Shown here: one piece after another, positions 1-5,029 of the stretch
Layout of the letters: each line of letters starts with the position of its first letter
Position numbering within the stretch: position 1 is the first letter of the stretch
NCBI GenBank assembly: GCA_947475795.1
Contig: CANJOX010000270.1
Location: 1-5,029 of the forward strand
Length of the DNA stretch: 5,029 nucleotides
Direction of reading: 5' to 3'
Source: Gemmatimonadota bacterium
GTDB taxonomy: Bacteria > Gemmatimonadota > Gemmatimonadetes > Gemmatimonadales > Gemmatimonadaceae
The notes under the pieces: generated by a model
The model's database searches: none
What the model saw: only the letters and a program-made list of their open reading frames with translations
What the model was told of the DNA's origin: nothing
Translations under genes and position numbers: made by a program

Positions 1-240
1 GGCAAGGATGCCGATCTCGCGGCCTTCCCGCTCGATCACGAGGATGCGCAACCGCTGTTCGATCCCGCGGTCGCGCTGGTGCACGTGCTGGCCGGCAAGG
101 TCGCCGCGGTGCTGGTCACCGTCGAAGGGGAGGAACTGGTGCAGCAGGGCGCTGTCGTCCGCGGTGACGAGACCGTGTCGTTACGTCTGCGGGCGTGGCG
201 CGACCGGCTGCAGGAGTGGCGAGAGGCTTCCACGGCATGA
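1..240 (+). CDS. Amidohydrolase family protein, C-terminal end (5'-truncated)
   Basis: Frame 1 is open from the first base and ends with TGA at 238-240, which leaves 79 residues of a gene that begins outside the window. The fragment starts with GKDADLAAFPLD, followed by a DPAVALVHVLAGKVAAVLVTV stretch. This G-K-D/x-A-D-L pattern, then a short spacer and a valine-rich strand pair, is the usual C-terminal composite-domain signature of the metal-dependent amidohydrolase superfamily (imidazolonepropionase, cytosine deaminase or chlorohydrolase-like enzymes), where the chain returns to the small beta sandwich after the TIM barrel. The last 20 residues are charged and probably helical (LRLRAWRDRLQEWREA). 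The metal-binding histidines and aspartate lie upstream and cannot be seen, so the substrate cannot be given. The gene may be co-transcribed with the HNH gene 55 nt downstream. The frame is certain and the superfamily fairly sure. Confidence 0.75.
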   Translation, partial: GKDADLAAFPLDHEDAQPLFDPAVALVHVLAGKVAAVLVTVEGEELVQQGAVVRGDETVSLRLRAWRDRLQEWREASTA

Positions 241-280
241 TATGCTTCACGTAGCGGACCCATCGACCTTGGCACTGTAG

Positions 281-289
281 AGGGGAGGG
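281..289 (+). promoter_or_regulatory. Ribosome binding site of the HNH gene
   Basis: The sequence AGGGGAGGG lies 6 nt before the GTG at 296. It is a strong purine-rich Shine-Dalgarno-like tract and decides the start in favour of GTG 296 over the next in-frame ATG at 344, which would remove the conserved N-terminal segment. No convincing -35/-10 pair is seen in the 55-nt gap before it, so the message may continue from the amidohydrolase gene. Confidence 0.7.
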
Positions 290-295
290 TAGGGC

Positions 296-871
296 GTGAG
301 CGCCGGATGTCTCGCATTGAATGCCTCGTACGAACCACTCACGATGGTGCCGCTGCGGCGTGCGCTGCGGCTGGTCATCGACGGCAAGGCGGAAATCGTG
401 GAAGCCGACACGGGGGCGCCCGTGCGCTCCGAACGGCAGGCGTTTCCGCGTCCCGCGGTGATCCGGCTCACACGCTTCGTGCATGTACCGCGCCGCTTCC
501 GTCGCCAGGTCACGAACACCTTCCTGTTCGCCCGCGACGATTACCAGTGCCAGTACTGCGGCCGTCGCGCCCCCGAACTCAAGCTGCGTGAGTCGCTCAC
601 GCGCGATCACCTTATTCCGATCTCGCGCGGCGGGTCGAACGAATGGACGAACGTGGTCACGGCGTGCAGCAGCTGCAACACCAGAAAGGCCAATCGCCTG
701 CCCAATGAAATCGGCATGGCGCCGCTTCGGGCGCCTGGCGAACCGCATTTCGTGCATCTGAGCTGGGCCGTCCGGCGTCTCACACCCATTCAGGCGCAGT
801 ACATCCGCGTGTTCTACGGCGAAGAGACACTGCACGAACTCGAAAAGATCGACGGCGCGCTCGCCGTCTGA
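296..871 (+). CDS. HNH endonuclease family protein
   Basis: This 191-residue protein belongs to the stand-alone HNH family common in Gram-negative bacteria and Actinobacteria. Residues 5-40 carry the family's N-terminal segment (ALNASYEPL, then RRALRLVIDGKAEIVE). Residues 79-136 form the HNH zinc-finger nuclease core: C85-x2-C88, the D104-H105 pair in LTRDHLIPISRGG, N115 and N119, then C124-x2-C127 followed by N128 and K131. The four cysteines should bind a structural zinc, and H105 is the likely general base. The last HNH position reads as asparagine, as in many HNN members. The C-terminal 50 residues are basic and helical (LTPIQAQYIRVFYGEE). Length is normal and all motifs are intact, so it should be active on nucleic acid. 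There is no restriction methyltransferase or phage gene nearby, and the biological target of this family is not established. It is cytosolic, with no signal peptide. The stop lies 1 base from the converging operon's last stop. Confidence 0.9.
   Translation: MSAGCLALNASYEPLTMVPLRRALRLVIDGKAEIVEADTGAPVRSERQAFPRPAVIRLTRFVHVPRRFRRQVTNTFLFARDDYQCQYCGRRAPELKLRESLTRDHLIPISRGGSNEWTNVVTACSSCNTRKANRLPNEIGMAPLRAPGEPHFVHLSWAVRRLTPIQAQYIRVFYGEETLHELEKIDGALAV
841..868 (-). terminator. Possible intrinsic terminator of the minus-strand operon
   Basis: A perfect 7-bp inverted repeat (GACGGCG at 851-857, loop CGCT, CGCCGTC at 862-868) is followed, on the minus strand, by GATCTTTTCG at 850-841. Read in the direction of the minus-strand operon this is a GC stem, then a short T tract displaced by four bases, just 5 nt after the TGA of the DUF4390-like gene. 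It lies inside the last codons of the converging HNH gene. On the plus strand the stem is not followed by T residues. The T run is only four long, so this is a weak or partial terminator; in GC-rich coding DNA a chance 7-bp stem is possible. Confidence 0.35.
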
Positions 872-872
872 G

Positions 873-1535
873 TCAGTAGCGGACGGCGGGGCTGCGTGCC
901 TCGAGCCGTCGGATCTCGCCGCCCAACAGCCGGCTGGCCAGCGACCGGACACCACGCGTGAGCGCGGTGCCCGGACTGCGCTGGCCGCGCACGGCGGGTG
1001 ACGCCTCTCCGCGCAACCAGCGCTCCAGTTCGTCCAGATCGCTCACGTCGAGCGTCTGGAGCTCCGCCTGGACCGCGACGTAACTCTTGCGGCCACGCGG
1101 TGGCGCGGCGAGCGCGGGGAGGAACGGCAGCTCACTGGCGGCCCGGGCATCGGCGAAGCGCGCGTAGCTCCCCAGCGGGGTCAATCGCCCGCCCACGAAC
1201 CGGCCCACCTCGTACACACGATCGATGGCATCGTAGCGCACCACGATGTCCCACTCCACACGACCGATCACCTCGTCGAACCAGCGGCCGATCGACCACA
1301 GCTCGGCACGAACATGCAGCCGGGCCGGGAACCCGCTCTGCAACAATTCGTCGAACGGCTTCTCGGACAGCACGCCGCGGACCGAGATCAGCGGTGGATA
1401 CGACGTGGGCGCCACGCGGATATCGATTTCGGGACCCACCTGCGCGTGCGCCACGCTCCCCGCGCCCCATAGCAGCAGGGCGACGGCGATCAGCGCGCCA
1501 CGGCGCACGGCGGAGCGGAGCACCGACAGGTTCAT
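873..1535 (-). CDS. Exported protein resembling the DUF4390 family
   Basis: The 220-residue product has a clear Sec signal peptide: two N-terminal arginine patches, a hydrophobic core at about 13-24, and a likely signal peptidase I site after A31 (AHA-Q). The mature part begins with beta-rich sequence (EIDIRVAPTSYPPLISVRG), then L65-L-Q-S-G-F-P-A-R-L-H-V-R at 64-76, W80, W85, a V-V-R-Y-D-A-I-D-R-V-Y-E-V segment at 98-110, an alanine-rich helix (ARFADARAASEL) at 125-136, and AVQAELQTLDVSDL at 154-167. This order (sliding G-x-P strand, tryptophan-rich turn, R-Y-D/N...R-x-Y strand, late D-V-S-x-L) matches my memory of DUF4390, a periplasmic family of unknown function often found beside NtrY/NtrX-type genes. 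Residues 177-220 are an arginine-rich tail that I do not recall in typical members. The start ATG is 5 nt after the stop of the barrel gene with no good Shine-Dalgarno, so translation is probably coupled. Product role is unknown. Confidence 0.6.
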   Translation of the reverse strand: MNLSVLRSAVRRGALIAVALLLWGAGSVAHAQVGPEIDIRVAPTSYPPLISVRGVLSEKPFDELLQSGFPARLHVRAELWSIGRWFDEVIGRVEWDIVVRYDAIDRVYEVGRFVGGRLTPLGSYARFADARAASELPFLPALAAPPRGRKSYVAVQAELQTLDVSDLDELERWLRGEASPAVRGQRSPGTALTRGVRSLASRLLGGEIRRLEARSPAVRY

Positions 1536-1540
1536 GCGGG

Positions 1541-3346
1541 TCAGAAGCGGCGGCTCAAGCGCAGGTACACGTTGGGTGACTGGCCGCGTTCAGAGACCGC
1601 CTGCGCCACGTACACGCCGAAGGTTCCGAAGTCGAAGCCGCCGCCCACGTCAGTGCGCCAGGAGGACAGATCGGGGACGGCGCCCTTGGGGACGCGCAGG
1701 CCGGTCTCGTCGGGCGTGCCCACGAGCCAGCCGCGTCCACTGTTGGCGAACACCACCCACGCGCCGTCGGCCTTCACCCGGCTGAATACCCAGCGGCGGT
1801 CGCCGAGGTCATCCGTGCCGTCGCCGGACCAGCCGATGCGGAAGTCCCCCTTCCACTCTAGTTGGACGAGCACCATCCGGTCGCACTGCGCCGGACGACC
1901 GCGCGCGGCGTACGACGACTCACTCCCCGTGGCGCAGGTCCCCACGTCGGCGGTGCGCCGCTGCCGGCGGAAGTCGAACCCCGGCAGGGCGTCGATGCCA
2001 CTCACGGCGAGACGACGTTGCGCCGGCAGCGGATCGCCGGACAGCCAACCGCCTGCGACCGCGCGCATGTTGAGCGACGTTGACGGCCCCAGCCGGTTGT
2101 AGCGGCGCAGGTCGAGCAGGGCCCGCGCATACTGTGCGCGTTCGGCGCTGGTGCTGGCCACCGTCGGCGCACCGGGTGAGCCCAGCCGCGTGAGCGTACC
2201 GTCTCCGTGCTCATAGTCGCCGCGCAGATACCATCCTGACCGTGGATCGGTCGGGCTGTTGCGCGTGTCGAATGTGGCCGACAGCGTGAGCAGTCCCAGC
2301 ACGCCTTCATCCGCCACCGGATTCACGCGCCACGGTACGTCGTCGTTCACGATCGACAACACATTGCGTGCGCGGCGCGCGCTCCACCGCTCCCGGCCGT
2401 ACGACGCCCGCACTTCGGAGCCCCGCCCCGAGAACAGGCTCACATAGCCGTGCCCGCCGTGGCGCTGCCAATAGTCCCGGTAGTCGCGGGAGAACAGCAG
2501 CGTGTTCAGACCGATCTCCGTATCGGTGAGCTGCCATTTCTCCACCGCGTCGACCTCGTCGAACAGGCGGCCCCCCACCGCGATGCCGGTACTGTTCCCC
2601 TGACGGAGCTCGAGGAGCAGGCGATGGCCCAGATTCTCGCGCTCCCACGCCAGCCGGTCGCCCGTGCGGACAATGCCGAACAGCTCCGCCCGCACGCGGG
2701 TGTCGCCGTTGCGCACGCGCACGCGTGGCCCGATGTAGACGGGCAGCCCTTCCACCCGGTTATACGTATGCGCGGTGGTCACGAACAGGTCGCTCTGCGC
2801 GCCGCCGCGCTCGTTCTCCATCATCCAGCGCGACCAGCGTCCGAAGAATTCCGTCGCCGCGACCAGTGTGTCGCCCTCTTCCCGGTACCGGTAGCGCGCG
2901 CTCCACACGCGGATATCGCCGCCGACGCCGGGGCGGTCGGGCGATTCGACGGTGCCCCCGATCACGGTCAGGGCGCCCGCGATGCGGGCACTCTCCACCA
3001 GAAGCGCGTCGCCGTTCAGCACCACCACCTGACCCGTCACGACACCGGACAGCCGGGTGCGTCCGTTCAGCACGGCCAGGTCGCCACGCACCGTGTCATT
3101 GGCGGCCAGCGCGAAGTCGCCACGCACGCGTCGCGTGGACGGTGCATTCCATACGGCGGTGACGGCCAGTGAGATCTCCCGTGGCACACCGCCGAGCCGC
3201 CGCGTGCGCTCGGCCTCCTGTGCCGGATCCCGCTGGGCGCGAGCGGTCGCCACCGGCAGCGCCATTCCCGCACCGATGATCCCCAACAGGACGATCGCGC
3301 CGCGCAGCCCACGGGCCCGCCACGGGCGGGGCATTCCAGCCATCAT
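1541..3346 (-). CDS. Outer-membrane protein: bactofilin-like repeat segment plus Omp85/BamA-like barrel
   Basis: This 601-residue protein starts with a signal peptide (basic residues 7-15, hydrophobic core about 17-33, likely cleavage after A37 in ARA-Q). Residues 73-134 hold a short glycine/valine repeat with strands such as GDLAVLNG (88-95), GQVVVLNG (105-112) and GALTVIGG (124-131), spaced 17-19 residues apart, which resembles the turns of a bactofilin or polymer-forming beta helix. From about 185 to the end, alternating aromatic strands form a likely beta barrel. Omp85-family marks are ATFDTRNSPTDPRSGWYLRGDYEHG at 357-381, the SGIDALPGFDF segment at 449-459 in the place of the L6 loop motif, GGGFDFGTFGVYVAQAV at 568-584, and a terminal strand ending in phenylalanine (NVYLRLSRRF). 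No POTRA domain is evident between the signal peptide and the barrel. The only two cysteines, C471 and C488, lie in the loop after the L6-like motif. Start: GGAG lies 6 nt before the first of two adjacent ATGs. Possible roles are protein or lipid insertion or transport at the outer membrane; none is shown. Confidence 0.75.
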   Translation of the reverse strand: MMAGMPRPWRARGLRGAIVLLGIIGAGMALPVATARAQRDPAQEAERTRRLGGVPREISLAVTAVWNAPSTRRVRGDFALAANDTVRGDLAVLNGRTRLSGVVTGQVVVLNGDALLVESARIAGALTVIGGTVESPDRPGVGGDIRVWSARYRYREEGDTLVAATEFFGRWSRWMMENERGGAQSDLFVTTAHTYNRVEGLPVYIGPRVRVRNGDTRVRAELFGIVRTGDRLAWERENLGHRLLLELRQGNSTGIAVGGRLFDEVDAVEKWQLTDTEIGLNTLLFSRDYRDYWQRHGGHGYVSLFSGRGSEVRASYGRERWSARRARNVLSIVNDDVPWRVNPVADEGVLGLLTLSATFDTRNSPTDPRSGWYLRGDYEHGDGTLTRLGSPGAPTVASTSAERAQYARALLDLRRYNRLGPSTSLNMRAVAGGWLSGDPLPAQRRLAVSGIDALPGFDFRRQRRTADVGTCATGSESSYAARGRPAQCDRMVLVQLEWKGDFRIGWSGDGTDDLGDRRWVFSRVKADGAWVVFANSGRGWLVGTPDETGLRVPKGAVPDLSSWRTDVGGGFDFGTFGVYVAQAVSERGQSPNVYLRLSRRF

Positions 3347-3352
3347 GCAACA

Positions 3353-3356
3353 CTCC
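3353..3356 (-). promoter_or_regulatory. Ribosome binding site of the barrel gene
   Basis: On the minus strand GGAG stands 6 nt before the ATG at 3346-3344, within the 27-nt gap after the response regulator stop. A second ATG follows directly (3343-3341) at 9 nt, and a third lies at codon 5; the spacing favours the first or second. There is no room for a separate promoter here. Confidence 0.6.
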
Positions 3357-3373
3357 GGAAAAAGAACACGACG

Positions 3374-4768
3374 TCACTCACCCAGCGCGGCCAAGCCAAG
3401 GCGGCGCATCCGGCGATACAGGTTGGGGCGATCGGTTTGCAGTCGGCGTGCAGCCTCCGCCACGTTGCCGTCGCTCTGCGCCAGGGCGGCCGAGATCAGG
3501 CGTCGCTCGTACGCATCGATGGCGTCGCTGAGCGGTAGCGTGGGGATACTCTCGTCCGGCGATGTCGCGCCGCTGCCGACCGCGGTGGTGAAGGGGTCGG
3601 CGGCCGCCGCGGGAATCACCTGAACGACTTCAGCGCGCCCAACAGTACTGCCGGCGTGCAGAATCGCGAGGCGCTCCACGACGTTGGCCAGTTCACGGAC
3701 GTTGCCCGGCCAGCGATACCCGCTCAAGGCGCCCAGTGCCGACTCATGCCACTCCACCAGCGGCCGGCCCGTGCGTGTGCGATGCCGGGCCGAGAAGTGC
3801 CGCACGAGCGCCGGCAGATCGCCGGGTCGGTCGCGGAGCGGCGGCAGCTGAATCGGAATGACGTTCAACCGGAAGAACAGATCTTCGCGGAAGCTGCCGT
3901 CGGCCACGGCGCGACCGAGGTCCTTGTTCGTCGCCGCCAGAATGCGCACGTCGATCTTGATCGGCTTGCCGCCGCCCACCCGCTCGATTTCCCGCGCTTC
4001 GATGGCGCGCAGCAGCTTGGCCTGCGCTTCCGCGCCAAGGTCGCCGACTTCGTCGAGAAAGAGCGTGCCGGTGTGCGCAAGTTCGAAGCGCCCGAGGCGT
4101 CGATCGGTGGCCCCCGTGAACGCGCCGCGCTCATGCCCGAACATCTCGCTCTCCACCAGATCACGTGGAATGGCGGCGCAGTTCACGCGCACGAAGGGGC
4201 GGTCACGCCGCGGACTGGCCAGATGCAGGGCGGCGGCCACGAGTTCCTTGCCCGTGCCCGACTCGCCGGTAATCAGCACGCGTGCGTCGGAGGGCCCCAC
4301 CCGGGCGATGAGGGCGCGCACCTCATGCATGACGGGTGACTCACCCACCATCTCGCCGGAGATGCCAAGGTCTTCGCGCAGCGCCGCCGCGGCGCGGCGC
4401 GCCTGACGCAGCTCGAACGCCGAGGCGAGGGCGAGCAGCACCCCCTCGGGGGTGAGTGGCTTCTCGAGAAAGGTGAAGGCGCCCAGCTTGGTGGCGCGTA
4501 CCGCATCGGTGAGGGCGGCGCGCCCGCTCATCATGACCACCGGCATGTCGGGGCGGCGCTCGCGCAGTTTTTGCAGGAGCGCGAGCCCGTCGAGCTCGCC
4601 CGGCATCATCAGGTCGACCAGCGCGACATCCGGCTCGTTCGCCTCGGCGAGGACGAGTCCGGCCACGCCGTCGGCGGCATCGCGCACGTCGTACCCCTCG
4701 GCGCTCAGCAGGGCGCCGACCATGCGCCGGATGTTCGGTTCGTCGTCGACGATCAGGACGCTGGGCAT
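3374..4768 (-). CDS. NtrX/NtrC-type sigma-54-dependent response regulator
   Basis: The 464-residue protein has three domains. The receiver (1-120) has the acidic pocket D8-D9, phospho-acceptor D52 in ALVDLMMPG, S81 and K103 (FLEKPL). The AAA+ activator domain (about 138-375) has Walker A GESGTGKE at 168-175, the sigma-54-contacting GAFTGA loop at 215-220, Walker B TLFLDE with D239-E240, sensor I T280-N281, arginine-finger candidates R294 and R300, and the WPGNVREL sensor II motif with R358. After a proline/alanine-rich linker (386-413) comes a Fis-type helix-turn-helix (about 415-460) with GNVAEAARRLQTDRPNLYRRM. All motifs needed for phosphorylation, ATP hydrolysis and opening of sigma-54 promoters are present. 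The CAAIP segment, MSGRA...K-L-G-A and LQTDRPNLYRRM sequences are closer to NtrX-like regulators than to NtrC itself. No histidine kinase gene is in the window. The start is 12 nt after the upstream stop, and the barrel gene begins 27 nt downstream, so it likely shares their transcript. Its targets are unknown. Confidence 0.93.
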   Translation of the reverse strand: MPSVLIVDDEPNIRRMVGALLSAEGYDVRDAADGVAGLVLAEANEPDVALVDLMMPGELDGLALLQKLRERRPDMPVVMMSGRAALTDAVRATKLGAFTFLEKPLTPEGVLLALASAFELRQARRAAAALREDLGISGEMVGESPVMHEVRALIARVGPSDARVLITGESGTGKELVAAALHLASPRRDRPFVRVNCAAIPRDLVESEMFGHERGAFTGATDRRLGRFELAHTGTLFLDEVGDLGAEAQAKLLRAIEAREIERVGGGKPIKIDVRILAATNKDLGRAVADGSFREDLFFRLNVIPIQLPPLRDRPGDLPALVRHFSARHRTRTGRPLVEWHESALGALSGYRWPGNVRELANVVERLAILHAGSTVGRAEVVQVIPAAAADPFTTAVGSGATSPDESIPTLPLSDAIDAYERRLISAALAQSDGNVAEAARRLQTDRPNLYRRMRRLGLAALGE

Positions 4769-4776
4769 CGCGGCGG

Positions 4777-4782
4777 CCGCCT
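4777..4782 (-). promoter_or_regulatory. Probable ribosome binding site of the response regulator gene
   Basis: AGGCGG on the minus strand lies 8 nt before the ATG at 4768 and overlaps the TAG stop of the upstream gene. It is a moderate match to a Shine-Dalgarno. It sits in a perfect 10-bp palindrome, GGCGGCCGCC at 4772-4781, which might fold over the site, though the stem would be short. The overlap of stop and binding site fits coupled translation. Confidence 0.35.
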
Positions 4783-5029
4783 ACCGGTTGGCGTCGATCG
4801 GGACCGCGACGGCGGCCGGACGTTGTTCCAGCAGCTTCGACGTGAAGCGCTGCGCCTCGCTCAGCCGTTCCATCTCGATGGCAACGGTGTCGATGTTGCG
4901 CTCCATCGCGTCGACGCGTTGTTGGAGCCGCGCCTCGAGCACAGTATCGGCGCGCACCGCGTGGCCGCGGCGGTCGAGGTAGCGCGCCACGGCGCGGGCA
5001 ATCGGCCAGCCGATGAACACGGCGATCAC
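4781..5029 (-). CDS. Small membrane-anchored coiled-coil protein (5'-truncated)
   Basis: The frame is open to the window edge and ends with TAG at 4783-4781, giving 82 visible residues. The first codon at the edge is GTG but lacks visible upstream sequence; because the visible part begins inside a hydrophobic stretch (IAVFIGWPIARAVARYL), the true start is more likely outside. The layout suggests an N-terminal transmembrane segment, a short basic juxtamembrane part (RYLDRRG), then a coiled coil from about residue 30 to 66 with heptad-like leucine, valine, methionine and isoleucine spacing (LEARLQQRVDAMERNIDTV) and an ERLSEAQRFTSKLLEQR end, followed by an alanine/proline tail. I do not assign a named family; similar short coiled-coil proteins are known to me as hypotheticals in Gemmatimonadota-like genomes, but this is from memory. 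Twelve nt separate it from the response regulator, so the two are probably co-transcribed. A role as a membrane partner or sensor is possible but unproven. Confidence 0.6.
   Translation of the reverse strand: MIAVFIGWPIARAVARYLDRRGHAVRADTVLEARLQQRVDAMERNIDTVAIEMERLSEAQRFTSKLLEQRPAAVAVPIDANR

Noticed and set aside
235..245. Small dyad GCAT-GAT-ATGC at the end of the amidohydrolase gene
   Set aside because: Only four base pairs around three central bases, with no T tract and no second copy; too weak to call an operator or terminator.
269..288. TTGGCAC-like sequence upstream of the HNH gene, possible sigma-54 promoter
   Set aside because: TGGCAC at 270-275 fits the -24 element, but the -12 position reads GG within a purine run and not GC, so the promoter is not supported.
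296..871. HNH gene as part of a restriction or phage-defence system
   Set aside because: There is no methyltransferase, helicase, phage or toxin-antitoxin gene next to it; the neighbours are an amidohydrolase and an envelope operon, so a defence role would be speculation.
116..955. A 279-codon minus-strand open frame antisense to the HNH gene
   Set aside because: It lies opposite a gene with clear HNH motifs, its translation is low-complexity and arginine/alanine-rich with no recognisable domain, and such frames are common in GC-rich DNA.
2450..3172. A 240-codon plus-strand open frame antisense to the barrel gene
   Set aside because: It is the mirror of a gene with signal peptide and barrel motifs; the translation is rich in A, R, H and P and shows no domain.
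3656..4339. A 227-codon plus-strand open frame antisense to the response regulator
   Set aside because: The opposite strand encodes all sigma-54 activator motifs in order; this frame is a codon-bias shadow.

Overview
The window is a GC-rich bacterial segment, almost fully coding, with gaps of 1 to 55 nt between genes. The codon use, the outer-membrane proteins and the general look of the proteins suggest a Gram-negative soil or water bacterium, possibly of the Gemmatimonadota. That placement is an impression from protein style; no marker gene here proves it.

Left part, plus strand (1-871). The window opens inside the 3' end of an amidohydrolase-family gene (1-240). After 55 nt comes a complete stand-alone HNH endonuclease-family gene that starts at GTG 296 behind a strong purine-rich ribosome binding site. 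It ends at 871, one base from the end of the converging minus-strand operon.

Right part, minus strand (873-5029). Four genes lie head to tail and are probably one operon, transcribed from right to left: (i) a 5'-truncated small membrane or coiled-coil protein (4781-5029); (ii) an NtrX/NtrC-type sigma-54-dependent response regulator (3374-4768) with all catalytic motifs intact; (iii) a 601-residue secreted protein with a bactofilin-like repeat segment followed by an Omp85/BamA-like outer-membrane beta barrel and no evident POTRA domains (1541-3346); (iv) a 220-residue exported protein that resembles the DUF4390 family (873-1535). The gaps are 12, 27 and 5 nt, which supports co-transcription and translational coupling. 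A GC hairpin followed by a T tract, inside the 3' end of the HNH gene, may terminate this operon.

Functionally, the minus-strand operon looks like an envelope module: a sigma-54 activator encoded with an unusual outer-membrane barrel and a periplasmic DUF4390-like protein. From memory, DUF4390 genes in beta-proteobacteria commonly sit beside ntrY/ntrX-like two-component genes, so the pairing may be a conserved link, here with a barrel gene in the middle and no histidine kinase visible. This operon is the part most worth following up. The rest is ordinary housekeeping or accessory content. I saw no RNA gene, CRISPR array, insertion sequence or phage signature.
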